Shown here piece by piece: positions 22,350 to 31,447 of a stretch of 64,000 nucleotides of DNA. Source of the DNA: MM2 sp035460165 (lineage in GTDB: Bacteria > Pseudomonadota > Gammaproteobacteria > Burkholderiales > Methylophilaceae). Within the stretch, counting starts at the first letter, position 1. The number at the start of each line of letters is the position of its first letter. The notes beneath the pieces were generated by a model, which was not told where the DNA came from, did not search any database, and saw nothing but the letters and a program-made list of their open reading frames with translations. Where the stretch lies: positions 1-64,000 of the forward strand of contig DATHWW010000024.1 in assembly GCA_035460165.1 (NCBI GenBank). The letters are read 5' to 3'. The position numbers were made by a program, and so were the translations under genes.

Positions 22350-24287
22350 ATGAACCGTTCCAGCTACCTCACCCGACTCAAAGCCGCCCGCGACCAGCTT
22401 CTGGATCAGGGCAGCGTGCCGCAGGGCGTGCTGCCCGAACCCATCGAGCGCTCCTGGTCGCGCTGCGCGAACACCGGCCTGTCGGTAGAGCTCAAGCCCA
22501 CCCTCGAGCCGATACTCAACCAGGCCCTGGAAGAAATCCGCGACAAGAACTCGCGCCTGCTCACCCAGGCACGGCCGGAGATGGAAAACCTGCACGCGCA
22601 GATCTTCGGCACGCAGAGCATGGTGATCCTCACTGACGCCAGCGGCACCATCCTGCATGCGCTGGGCAACCCGGAATTCATCGGCAAGGCGCAGCGGGTT
22701 GCCTTGCAGCCCGGCGTCACCTGGAGCGAGGGCAATACCGGCACCAACGCCATCGGCACGGCACTTATTGAAGAGGCGCCGGTATTCGTGATGGGCGCCG
22801 AGCACTACTTCAGCCAGAACGCTTTTCTCAATTGCTCCGCCGCGCCCATCATGGACCCGCACGGCAATACGATCGGTGTGCTGGATGTATCGGGCGATTA
22901 CCGCCAGCCGCAGGAGCAGACCATGGCACTGGTGCGCATGTCGGCGCAGATGATCGAGAACCGGCTGTTCAGCGCGGAGTTCGTGCGCGACGTCACGCTG
23001 CATTTCCATTCCCGCCCCGAGTTCATCGGCACGCTGTGGGAGGGCATTGCGGTGTTTTCGCCGTCGGGCCGGCTGCTGGCACTCAACAAGAGCGGCATCG
23101 CCCAGTTGGGTGTCAATGGCGCGGACTTTTCACGGCTGGATTTCGGCAGCCTGTTCATCGGTACCCTGGAAAGCCTGCTCGACGCAACGCGCAGCGCCTT
23201 GCCCCACAGCACGCCCTTGGCCACGCATAGCGGCCATCGCCTGTACGCCAAAGTGGAACCCGGAGTGATGGCGATGGCCGTTTCCAGCAGCCCGGCGTCG
23301 CGTCCGGCAAAAGCTCCCGCAAGTGAATTCGTGCCCGACCTTCGCCTGCTGGATGCGCTGGATACCAGCGACGCGCATATGCGCAAAGCCGTTGCAGGCG
23401 TGAAGAAAGTACTGGGACGCGACATCCCTATCCTGATCGAAGGCGAAACCGGTACTGGCAAGGAACTGCTGGCCAAGGCCATCCACGCCGCCGGCAAGCG
23501 CGGCAAGGGGCCGTTTGTGGCGATCAATTGCGCTTCGATTCCGGAAGGCCTGATCGAAGCCGAGCTGTTCGGCTATGAGGAGGGCGCTTTCACCGGCGCC
23601 AAACGCAGCGGCGTGCCGGGGAAAATCATGCAAGCCAGCGGCGGAACACTCTTTCTTGATGAGATCGGCGAAATGCCGGTGCAACTCCAGGCGCGGCTGT
23701 TGCGCGTGCTGCAGGAACGCGAAATCGTGCCGCTGGGCGGCGCCAAAGGCATTGCCGTCGATATTGCCGTAATCTCCGCCACCAACCGCAAGCTGCGCGA
23801 GCATGTCGAGCAGCGCAGTTTTCGCGAAGATCTGTATTACCGGCTCAACGGCCTGCGCGTCACGCTGCCGCCGCTCAGGCAGCGCGGCGATCTGGAAATC
23901 CTGGTCGAGCGCATCCTGCGTGAAGAAAGCCATGAGCATGTCACGCTGCATCCCGACACGCTGGCCATATTCTCCCGCCACCCTTGGCCTGGCAATGTGC
24001 GCCAGTTGCGCAACGTGCTGCGCGCGGCGCTGGCGTTCCTCGAAGGAGACCGCGTCATCGCGCGCCATCACTTGCCCGACGACTTCCTTGAGGAACTCGA
24101 GCGCATCAATCCGACTCCTACACGCAGGACGTCGCATATGGGTGCCTTGAACATCGAGGCAGCCGAAGTCGATCTGATCCGCCAGGCGCTGGCAGCCGAG
24201 AACGGGAATATCACGACCGCCGCAAGCAGGCTAGGCATCAGCCGAGCCACGCTTTACCGCAAGGTGAAACGCCTCAACCTGGCCTGA
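22350..24287 (+). CDS. acoR: Sigma-54-dependent transcriptional activator, AcoR-like
   Basis: A 645-residue activator. Residues about 60-215 are a GAF-type sensor region (MVILTDASGTILHALG, then GVTWSEGNTGTNAIGTAL). A PAS-like linker follows. The AAA+ domain has Walker A EGETGTGKELLAKAIH (about 363-378), the sigma-54-contacting GAFTGA (about 412) and Walker B GGTLFLDEIGEMP. A Fis-type helix-turn-helix ends the protein (GNITTAASRLGISRATLYRK). It probably senses an aldehyde, alcohol or acetoin-type inducer and activates the divergent dehydrogenase operon. No strong ribosome site precedes the ATG. Confidence 0.92.
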   Translation: MNRSSYLTRLKAARDQLLDQGSVPQGVLPEPIERSWSRCANTGLSVELKPTLEPILNQALEEIRDKNSRLLTQARPEMENLHAQIFGTQSMVILTDASGTILHALGNPEFIGKAQRVALQPGVTWSEGNTGTNAIGTALIEEAPVFVMGAEHYFSQNAFLNCSAAPIMDPHGNTIGVLDVSGDYRQPQEQTMALVRMSAQMIENRLFSAEFVRDVTLHFHSRPEFIGTLWEGIAVFSPSGRLLALNKSGIAQLGVNGADFSRLDFGSLFIGTLESLLDATRSALPHSTPLATHSGHRLYAKVEPGVMAMAVSSSPASRPAKAPASEFVPDLRLLDALDTSDAHMRKAVAGVKKVLGRDIPILIEGETGTGKELLAKAIHAAGKRGKGPFVAINCASIPEGLIEAELFGYEEGAFTGAKRSGVPGKIMQASGGTLFLDEIGEMPVQLQARLLRVLQEREIVPLGGAKGIAVDIAVISATNRKLREHVEQRSFREDLYYRLNGLRVTLPPLRQRGDLEILVERILREESHEHVTLHPDTLAIFSRHPWPGNVRQLRNVLRAALAFLEGDRVIARHHLPDDFLEELERINPTPTRRTSHMGALNIEAAEVDLIRQALAAENGNITTAASRLGISRATLYRKVKRLNLA

Positions 24288-24374
24288 TCCGGATCCTAAA
24301 ATACGTCCCCAAAGTCGAAGCCGGCTTTTAGTCCGGCCGTATCGCTTGAAAAAGCGAACTCGAGGAGACGACGG

Positions 24375-25811
24375 ATGTTTCTGCTATTGCATAGCATCAA
24401 TCATGCGTCATTCAATTTGCGCACATGGCTCACACGCAGCGCAACCTTGCTATTTTTTTATTCCAGCCTGGTCGGATGCGCGACCGTGCCCGATGCCGAT
24501 GTCGTCATCGATAATGCGCATGCGAATTCCGATGGCAATCCGCGCGTTGTAGGCGCAAAAGGGCCGTTGACGGCCAAGCAGAGCAAGGCCTTGTTCGAGC
24601 GCCTAGGCCTGAGCGCCGAAAATAGCGATCTTTTCAAGCGTCATCTGGCCGTCGAGCAGGAGATCGCGGAAAGCCCGCTCGTCGCGGGAAATTCAACGCG
24701 ATTGCTGCGCGATGGCGAGCAGACCTTCGACGCGATTTTTGACGCGATTCGCGCTGCCAAACATCACATCAACATGGAGTATTACATCCTGGAGAATGTC
24801 GAGCACAAGGGCACGAAGCTTGTCGATCTCCTGGTCGCCAAACGGCAGGAGGGCGTGGCGATCAACATTCTTTACGACAGCTTCGGCTCGATTTCCACGC
24901 CACCCGAATTCTTCGACCGCCTGCGCAAGGCGGGCGCGAAAGTGCTGGAATTCAATCCGGTGAATCCACTGGAGCGCCGCCGCATCATCAAGTCGCCCAA
25001 CGACCGTGACCATCGCAAGATTTTCGTCATCGATGGGCATACTGCTGTCGTCGGCGGCATCAATCTCAGCGTCACTTATCAAAGCCGGCCTTTCGATTCC
25101 GCCACGGGCAAAGAAAAAAGGGAACATTGGCGCGATACCGACATGGAAGTGCGCGGGCCGGTCGTGGCAGAACTGCAGAAGCTGTTCTTCGACCAGTGGC
25201 ATAAGCATATGGGCGAGAAGATCGACGACAAGGGCTACTTTCCGCCGCTGAAGCCGAATGGCAGCGAGGTCGTCCGCGTGATCGGCAGCGCACCGGATCA
25301 TACCGTTTCAAGGTATTACGTCACCTTGTTGTCGGCCATACGCAATGCCGAGAAAACCATCTGGATCACCAACAGCTATTTCGTGCCGACCAAGGGCATG
25401 AAACGAGACTTGATGGATGCGGCCCGGCATGGCGTCGACGTTCGGTTGCTGGTGCCCGGTAAAAGCGACGTGCAAGCTACGCTGGCTGCACAGCGATCAC
25501 ACTACCGCGAGTTGCTCGAAGCCGGCGTGAAGATCTCGGAAAGCGAGAATGCGGTACTGCACGCCAAAACGGTGGTCATCGACGGCGTCTGGTCGGTAGT
25601 GGGCTCTTCCAATCTTGACCATCGCAGCGTGCTGTATAACGACGAAGTCGATGTGATCGTGCTGGGCGAGGTTACCGGCAAGGAAATGGAACGCATGTTC
25701 CAGGAAGATAGCGCCAAGGCCAAGCCGATCGAGCTGGCAGAGTGGAAGCGGCGGCCGGTGCTTCAACGCATCAACGAATTCTTCTCGCGAATCTTTCAGA
25801 ATATAATGTAA
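24375..25811 (+). CDS. Phospholipase D/cardiolipin synthase-like lipoprotein
   Basis: A 478-residue protein with two HKD catalytic motifs: HRKIFVIDG with a following GGINLS, and HAKTVVIDG with GSSNLDHRS. The two motifs together make one active site, as in cardiolipin synthases, which join phosphatidyl groups through a phospho-histidine intermediate. Unlike the usual enzymes with N-terminal membrane hairpins, it starts with a hydrophobic segment ending in a lipobox, Leu-Val-Gly-Cys35. It is therefore probably a periplasmic lipoprotein. GAGGAGA precedes the ATG. Substrate (phospholipid or other phosphodiester) is uncertain. Confidence 0.86.
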   Translation: MFLLLHSINHASFNLRTWLTRSATLLFFYSSLVGCATVPDADVVIDNAHANSDGNPRVVGAKGPLTAKQSKALFERLGLSAENSDLFKRHLAVEQEIAESPLVAGNSTRLLRDGEQTFDAIFDAIRAAKHHINMEYYILENVEHKGTKLVDLLVAKRQEGVAINILYDSFGSISTPPEFFDRLRKAGAKVLEFNPVNPLERRRIIKSPNDRDHRKIFVIDGHTAVVGGINLSVTYQSRPFDSATGKEKREHWRDTDMEVRGPVVAELQKLFFDQWHKHMGEKIDDKGYFPPLKPNGSEVVRVIGSAPDHTVSRYYVTLLSAIRNAEKTIWITNSYFVPTKGMKRDLMDAARHGVDVRLLVPGKSDVQATLAAQRSHYRELLEAGVKISESENAVLHAKTVVIDGVWSVVGSSNLDHRSVLYNDEVDVIVLGEVTGKEMERMFQEDSAKAKPIELAEWKRRPVLQRINEFFSRIFQNIM

Positions 25812-25826
25812 GGCATTGATTCAGCT

Positions 25827-26750
25827 TCATTCGCGCATGCGCTTGTATTCATTTCGTTTCATTTCCGCATAGGTCGCCCGGTCGACTTCATGCAACTGCG
25901 TGGCGTATTGTTCCAGCGTCTCGATGCAAGCTTTCAGCCGCTTTTCGAACTGATCCTCGCCGGGAGCGTTCAGGAACGATTCGATGGCCACGTAATAGCG
26001 CATCGCGTTGCGTTCCACCACGCCGCGCACGCCGCCGATATATTGGGGTTTGCCGTCCGGCCGCGTGCCAACCGGCGTGAATCCTATCTTGCCGCGTGCC
26101 ATTGTCGACAGGTATCCCTTCATCGCGACCTTTCCCGCCATGCCAAAGCCGTAGGCATAAGTCAGGTGGATGAATGTCTGGTTCTTGTCGGTGGGCATCG
26201 CTTCCAGGATGATGCGGTAATCATGGGTGCTCATCGGGCCTCGGGCGGCACTCAGGCTGGTTGCGAAATAGGTTTTCCCGGAAGCCAGCACGCTGTAGCG
26301 GAATTCCACCGGGTGGGTATCCTTCAACTGCTGCTCCATCTTGCGCCCAAGGTTGACCGTCAATGTACTGCCCTCGGCGTCTTGTCGGGCACGGCAATAC
26401 TTGACGTTGAGGTGCAAAATCAAGACTTCGCACCAATTCGTCGGCTTGCCGGAGGGATCATTCAGCGCGGCACTCACTACGGAAAACGGCTGGTCGACCA
26501 GCGCATAGATGTCGCCCTCAAGCTCATTCGACGACTCCTGGGATTCGATATAAAGCGAGCGGTTGAAGGCGTTATTGTGCAGCTTGGGCGTGAGGCGCTC
26601 ATAGCTGGCGCGTAGGGTAGCGGCGGAAGGTTTCATGGTAGGCCCCGCATAGGCCGGACAGTTAAATAGAAAAAAGGCGGCAACCAGCAGCATGAGCGAT
26701 AGCGCAATGCCATATTGTCCGCGCCCGGGTTGCCTGCGCACCTCATGCAT
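25827..26750 (-). CDS. Exported protein of unknown function, possibly START-like
   Basis: A 307-residue protein with a clear signal peptide (IALSLMLLVAAFFLFNCPAYA, residues about 14-34). The mature part has alternating strands, including ALVDQPFSVVSAALNDPSG, WCEVLILHLNVKYC, FRYSVLASGKTYFATSLSA, and the end GVVERNAMRYYVAIESFL followed by a long charged helix. The arrangement recalls a START/SRPBCC lipid-binding fold, but no firm family match can be made. Its ATG (26750) overlaps the desaturase stop by eight bases, so the two proteins are made together and a lipid-related role in the periplasm is plausible. Confidence 0.72.
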   Translation of the reverse strand: MHEVRRQPGRGQYGIALSLMLLVAAFFLFNCPAYAGPTMKPSAATLRASYERLTPKLHNNAFNRSLYIESQESSNELEGDIYALVDQPFSVVSAALNDPSGKPTNWCEVLILHLNVKYCRARQDAEGSTLTVNLGRKMEQQLKDTHPVEFRYSVLASGKTYFATSLSAARGPMSTHDYRIILEAMPTDKNQTFIHLTYAYGFGMAGKVAMKGYLSTMARGKIGFTPVGTRPDGKPQYIGGVRGVVERNAMRYYVAIESFLNAPGEDQFEKRLKACIETLEQYATQLHEVDRATYAEMKRNEYKRMRE

Positions 26751-27900
26751 AACTGCGCAACTGCCGCGAGAAATCCTGCAGCGCCGCAATACCGCTTTCT
26801 TCCGCCCGACGGCACCAATCTTCGAGCTGTTGCAGCAGCTGCTCCCGCGTCTCATTGGTCCGTGCGATGAGTGACACCAACTCCTGGCGCATCGAATACA
26901 CCGTTTGCAATACCGTGCTGGACATCAGCGCCTGGCGCAATACGGCATGATCCTTTTCCGGCAGGGAATCCGCATCCCGCTGCAGCCAGCGCTTTACCGT
27001 GGCGGAAAGGTGCGCCACGTTGAGTGTCGCGGCTTCGTGTTTGACCGTCCTTCTGAGCGATCGGGTGAACCCGGCCAGCACGGCGTAGCGATGGGTCAGG
27101 ATGGCCTGCAAGGTTTCCAGGTCGCAACTCGCCTTGGAGGTATCGAAGCGCAATCGGGCCGCCACTTTGTTCACATGCGCAAGTTTGAGCATGGCCAGCA
27201 GCCGTATGTACATCCAGCCGATGTCGAATTCCCACCAGCGGCTGGAGAGCTTGGCCGAGTTACTGTAAGCGTGATGGTTGTTATGCAGCTCCTCGCCGCC
27301 GATCAGCAAGCCCCACGGCACGATATTTTTCGATGCGTCGCGCGTGACAAAGCTGCGATAGCCGAGATAATGGCCGATGCCATTGACCACGCCGGCAGCA
27401 AAGATCGGAATCCACAGCATCTGCACCGCCCAGACGGTGAGGCCGATGAAGCCGAACAACGCAAGATCGATGATCAGCATCAGCGAGATGCCAAGTACGG
27501 TATGTGGGGTGTAGAGGTGGCGCTCGATCCAGTCGTCGGGTGTGCCGCGACCATAGGTCGCAAGGGTTTCGCGATTGGCGGCTTCCTTTCCGTACAATTC
27601 CGCGCCTTCCAGCAACACCTTGGCAATGCCGTAAATCTGCGGGCTATGCGGGTCATCGGCGGTTTCGCACTTCGCGTGATGCTTGCGGTGGATGGCGACC
27701 CATTCGCGCGTTACCATGCCGGTGGTAAGCCATAGCCAGAAGCGGAAGAAGTGGCTGACGGCAGGGTGCAGGTCAAGCGCGCGATGTGCCTGATGGCGAT
27801 GGAGGAAAATGGTGACTGAGGCGATGGTGACATGGGTCAGTATCAAGGTTGCCAAAACCAGGCCCCACCAGGGAAGTGCGAAGACACCGGAAGCCATCAT
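26743..27900 (-). CDS. Fatty acid desaturase (acyl-CoA/delta-9 type)
   Basis: A 385-residue integral membrane di-iron enzyme. The three histidine boxes of acyl desaturases are present: HRHQAHR, HRKHHA and HNNHH, in the order and spacing of the delta-9 class. Membrane helices alternate around them. It would put a cis double bond into acyl chains using oxygen. A C-terminal extension after about residue 250 is helical and charged, longer than in the short bacterial forms. Two adjacent ATG codons follow AGGAG; the second (27897) has the better spacing. It is coupled to the exported gene downstream. Confidence 0.9.
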   Translation of the reverse strand: MMASGVFALPWWGLVLATLILTHVTIASVTIFLHRHQAHRALDLHPAVSHFFRFWLWLTTGMVTREWVAIHRKHHAKCETADDPHSPQIYGIAKVLLEGAELYGKEAANRETLATYGRGTPDDWIERHLYTPHTVLGISLMLIIDLALFGFIGLTVWAVQMLWIPIFAAGVVNGIGHYLGYRSFVTRDASKNIVPWGLLIGGEELHNNHHAYSNSAKLSSRWWEFDIGWMYIRLLAMLKLAHVNKVAARLRFDTSKASCDLETLQAILTHRYAVLAGFTRSLRRTVKHEAATLNVAHLSATVKRWLQRDADSLPEKDHAVLRQALMSSTVLQTVYSMRQELVSLIARTNETREQLLQQLEDWCRRAEESGIAALQDFSRQLRSYA

Positions 27901-28086
27901 GAACTCCTATGAGGCGCGCGCTGTAGAGGATTGTAAGCCTTTGTAAGCGCGTGCGTAAATGTAGGTTAAAGTCATTGGTCCGGAATTGATTAGGCGAGTT
28001 CCCTTTGCTACATTCACTGGCCCGTTTAAAAATAGTTTTGTTGCGTTTCTCTACACCCCGCAACTGTGCCGGAACCTAGCTGCCAC

Positions 28087-29565
28087 ATGAAGCAAATTGC
28101 ATTCACCCTCTGCCTGTTATCGACCAGCCTGTCCGGCCACGCGCTGGACTGGGCGGATCCGTTCGAAACCGGCAAGCTGCCTCGTCCAGTCGCGAGCGGA
28201 TCCATCGCCCTTGGCGGCCAGGCTCCGTGCGATGCCGAGTCGGCACTGCCGGCGACGCTCTCATTGAGCGATGTGGTCGATCGCGTGTTGTGCCGCAATC
28301 CGCGGAGCCACGAAGCCTGGGCCAATGCGCGCGTGCAGGCGGCGGAAGTCGGAGTAGCGCGCGCGGCTTTCCTGCCGAATATCGATGCCACTGCCGGGGT
28401 CGAACATAACTGGAGCAAAGGCGGTAGTCGCAGCAGCACCAGCGGCTTGAGTGATACCGGCAGTAACGGGATTTCAACGGGAAGCTCGTCAGGCAGCACC
28501 GACTACAACCAGGTCTCCGCCGGCGTCAGCCTGTCATATCTGCTTTACGATTTCGGCGGCCGCGATGCCGCACTCGAGAATGCCCGCCAACTGTTCGAGG
28601 CCGCCAGCGCGACGCAGGACAATGTCGTACAAGGGCTTTTCTTCTCCGCGATCCAGGGCTATTACCAGCTGAACGCCGCGCAGGCGGCGCTGCAGTCCGC
28701 GCTGGAAGCCGAGCGCAGCAGCAAGGCCAGCCTGGATGCGGCTACGGCGCGTTACCAGGTGGGTGTCGGCACGCCCGCCGATAAATTGCAGGCGCAAACC
28801 GCATACTCGCAAGCGGTGCTGGATCGCATCCGCGCCGAAGGTACGCTGCGCAATGCCCACGGCACGCTGGCCAGCCTGATGGGCATGGACGCCAACCAGA
28901 GTTACACCTTGCAGCCTGTCGCCGACACGCCGGCCACCGAGCAATTTCAGGCCAATGTCGGCGAGTTGATCGCCGAGGCGCGCAGGCGTCGTCCCGATCT
29001 TGCCGCCGCGGAGGCGCAGATCGCTGCCGCCGAGGCAGGTATCGCCACCGCGCGCGCCGCGGGCAAACCCAGCATTTCCGTGACCACCGATCTTGCCTAT
29101 CTCAACCGCGAATCCAGCGACCCCAACCGCAGCGGCGGAATTGGGCTCAACGTCACGATTCCCTTGTTTACCGGCTTTGCCAATACCTACCGCATCCGTT
29201 CTGCCACCGAGCAGGTGGAAGTCAGAAAGGCCGCGCGCGATCAAATTGCCTTGCAGATTGCGCTCGATGTCTGGCAGGCCTACCAGAATCTGCAGACCGA
29301 AACGCAGTCGGTGCAATCCAGCGCCGACCTCGTCGCCAGCGCCACCCAGAATGCCGACGTTGCCTTGGGCCGCTACAAGGCCGGCGTGGGCAATATCATC
29401 GACGTGATCACCGCGCAGTCCGCGCTGGCCAGTGCGCGAGCGCAGCGTATCCAGGCGCGCTTCAACTGGGATATCGCGCGCGCCAGCCTGGCGTATTCGA
29501 TGGGCCGATTGGACGACGTGGCGGCCGATACCCAACATCCTCTCTCTTCAGAAAGTCAGCAATGA
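28087..29565 (+). CDS. TolC-family outer-membrane efflux protein
   Basis: A 492-residue protein with a signal peptide (MKQIAFTLCLLSTSLSGHA) and two TolC-type repeats. Typical parts are LSLSDVVDRVLCRNPRSHEA, YLLYDFGGRDAALENARQLF, ARYQVGVGTPADKLQAQTAY and ALGRYKAGVGNIIDVITAQ. A Ser/Gly-rich insert (about residues 113-138) lies near the first surface loop region. It should form the trimeric outer-membrane channel for the adaptor and ABC genes that follow. The ATG at 28087 begins the signal peptide; a GTG seven codons upstream is possible. It ends four bases into the adaptor gene. Confidence 0.92.
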   Translation: MKQIAFTLCLLSTSLSGHALDWADPFETGKLPRPVASGSIALGGQAPCDAESALPATLSLSDVVDRVLCRNPRSHEAWANARVQAAEVGVARAAFLPNIDATAGVEHNWSKGGSRSSTSGLSDTGSNGISTGSSSGSTDYNQVSAGVSLSYLLYDFGGRDAALENARQLFEAASATQDNVVQGLFFSAIQGYYQLNAAQAALQSALEAERSSKASLDAATARYQVGVGTPADKLQAQTAYSQAVLDRIRAEGTLRNAHGTLASLMGMDANQSYTLQPVADTPATEQFQANVGELIAEARRRRPDLAAAEAQIAAAEAGIATARAAGKPSISVTTDLAYLNRESSDPNRSGGIGLNVTIPLFTGFANTYRIRSATEQVEVRKAARDQIALQIALDVWQAYQNLQTETQSVQSSADLVASATQNADVALGRYKAGVGNIIDVITAQSALASARAQRIQARFNWDIARASLAYSMGRLDDVAADTQHPLSSESQQ

Positions 29566-30740
29566 AGTTTCTTTCCAGGCTATTCAGCGGCTGGGCGCTA
29601 CTGCTGCTCGCGCTCGTTGCGGCCGGCGGCTATTACTATTACAAAAGTCAGCAGCAGCCCGACCCGAGTGAGGTCTATCGAACGGAGGAGGTCGACGTCG
29701 GCGACATGGTGCAGACCGTATCCGCCAACGGCACGCTCAATCCGGTGACGCTGGTCAGCGTCGGCACCCAGGTTTCGGGTACGGTAAGAAAGCTCTACGC
29801 CGACTTCAACCAGGAAGTGAAAAAAGGGCAGATTCTGCTGGAGCTGGACGACGCGATCTATTCCGCCCAGGTGCGGCAGAGCGAAGCCAATATCCGCAAC
29901 GTGCAGGCCACCCTCGACCTGGCACGCGCGAATGAGGCGCGCATGCAGAATCTTTTCAATCTGGAATACGTATCGCGGCTGGAGCTGGATCAAGCGATCC
30001 AGGCGCGACGCTCCGCCGAGGCGCAGATTGCACAGGCGCAGGCGCAACTGGCACGCGACCGGGCCAACCTCAATTACACCGTGATCCGCTCGCCGGTTTC
30101 CGGCGTGGTCGTGGCACGGCAGGTGGATATCGGCCAGACCGTGGCCGCCAGCTTCCAGACGCCGGAACTGTTCAAGATCGCGCAGGATCTTTCCAAGATG
30201 CAGATCCATTCGAACTTCGCCGAGGCCGACGTCGGGCAGATACGCGTCGGCCAGCCGGCGACCTTCAGCGTGGATGCTTACCAGGACCGCAAATTCAGTG
30301 CCGTGGTGCAGCAGGTGCGGCTCAACCCGACCATTCAGGCCAACGTCGTGACCTACGACGTGGTGTTGGGTGTGGACAACCCCGAGCTGATCCTGCTGCC
30401 CGGCATGACTTCGTATGTCAGCATCGCCGTTGCCGAGCAGCAAGCAGCGCTGCGGGTGCCGAATGCCGCGCTGCGCTATCGGCCGGCACAAAACGAGTCC
30501 TCCAGGGATAAGCCCAAAGCGAAATCCTCCCGCCGCCAGGATGGTTCGGTGCGCAAGGTGTATGTGCTGCGCCAGGGCAAGCCTGTTGCAGTTCCGGTGA
30601 CGCTGGGCATTACCGACAACAAGTACACGGCCGTGCTGTCGGGCGACCTCAAGGCGGGAGATCAGGTCATCGTCGGCGACAACTCGTCAAATGAAGACAA
30701 GCGCTCCGACGGACGAGGCATGCGCATGAGAATGTTCTAA
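29562..30740 (+). CDS. macA: Periplasmic adaptor of the efflux system (MacA-like)
   Basis: A 392-residue membrane fusion protein. It has one N-terminal membrane anchor (LFSGWALLLLALVAAGGYYYY), a biotinyl-lipoyl half (VGTQVSGTVRKLYADFNQEV), a helical hairpin (DQAIQARRSAEAQIAQAQAQ), the second lipoyl half (IRSPVSGVVVARQVDIGQTV), a beta-barrel and a membrane-proximal domain. It would bridge the MacB-like transporter and the TolC-like channel. It overlaps the channel gene by four bases (ATGA) and touches the ATPase gene at its stop. Assignment to MacA rests on the context with a separate ATPase and permease. Confidence 0.9.
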   Translation: MKFLSRLFSGWALLLLALVAAGGYYYYKSQQQPDPSEVYRTEEVDVGDMVQTVSANGTLNPVTLVSVGTQVSGTVRKLYADFNQEVKKGQILLELDDAIYSAQVRQSEANIRNVQATLDLARANEARMQNLFNLEYVSRLELDQAIQARRSAEAQIAQAQAQLARDRANLNYTVIRSPVSGVVVARQVDIGQTVAASFQTPELFKIAQDLSKMQIHSNFAEADVGQIRVGQPATFSVDAYQDRKFSAVVQQVRLNPTIQANVVTYDVVLGVDNPELILLPGMTSYVSIAVAEQQAALRVPNAALRYRPAQNESSRDKPKAKSSRRQDGSVRKVYVLRQGKPVAVPVTLGITDNKYTAVLSGDLKAGDQVIVGDNSSNEDKRSDGRGMRMRMF

Positions 30741-31447
30741 TGCAAGCCGAACCGTTGATACGCATCAGCCATCTCAAGAAGCAATACGAGACCGACGCCG
30801 GCCCGGTGCCGGTACTGCACGACGTGACACTGGACATTCACGAGGGCGAATTCGTCGCCATCATGGGGCCCTCCGGTTCGGGCAAGTCCACTTTCATGAA
30901 CATTCTCGGCTGTCTGGATATTCCCACCGGAGGGCGTTACGAATTGCAGGGCCACGACGTCAGTCGGATGGATAGCGACGAATTGGCGCGGTTGCGCAAC
31001 CACGTGATCGGCTTCGTGTTCCAGGGTTTCAACCTGCTGCCGCGCGCCAATCTGGAAACCAATGTCGCGCTGCCGCTGCTCTATGCCCGCGTGAGCAAAC
31101 CCGAACGGCTGGAGCGCGCTCGCCAACTGCTCACTCAGATCGGTCTCGGCAAGTATGCGAACTCGCTGCCCAACCAGATATCCGGCGGCCAGCAGCAACG
31201 CGTAGCCATCGCCCGCGCGCTGGCGGGCCAGCCCCGTCTGATCCTCGCCGACGAGCCCACCGGCAATCTGGACACCCACACCAGTCAGGAAATCATGGAG
31301 ATTTTCACGCGGTTGAACGCCGAAGAAGGCATCACCATCGTACTGGTGACGCACGAATCAGACATCGCGCAATACGCGAAGCGGCTAGTACGCTTCGTCG
31401 ATGGCGAGATCGTGCACGACGGCGGCGTACATGAGGCGGTGGCATGA
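30740..31447 (+). CDS. ABC transporter ATPase (MacB/LolD type)
   Basis: A 235-residue ATPase. It shows Walker A MGPSGSGKSTFMNILG, Q-loop FVFQGFNLLPRANLETNV, signature QISGGQQQRVAIARAL, Walker B LILADEPTGNLD and an H-loop in VLVTHE. These match the MacB/LolD branch, which drives mechanotransmission rather than direct substrate transport. In E. coli MacB the ATPase and permease are one chain; here they are two genes overlapping by four bases. Together with the adaptor and channel it should power efflux of a macrolide, peptide or lipid-like product. Confidence 0.93.
   Translation: MQAEPLIRISHLKKQYETDAGPVPVLHDVTLDIHEGEFVAIMGPSGSGKSTFMNILGCLDIPTGGRYELQGHDVSRMDSDELARLRNHVIGFVFQGFNLLPRANLETNVALPLLYARVSKPERLERARQLLTQIGLGKYANSLPNQISGGQQQRVAIARALAGQPRLILADEPTGNLDTHTSQEIMEIFTRLNAEEGITIVLVTHESDIAQYAKRLVRFVDGEIVHDGGVHEAVA

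Noticed and set aside
22125..23009. Apparent 295-residue N-terminal extension of the aldehyde dehydrogenase
   Set aside because: It runs antisense through the AcoR-like gene, and a good ribosome site and the family start are at 22124.
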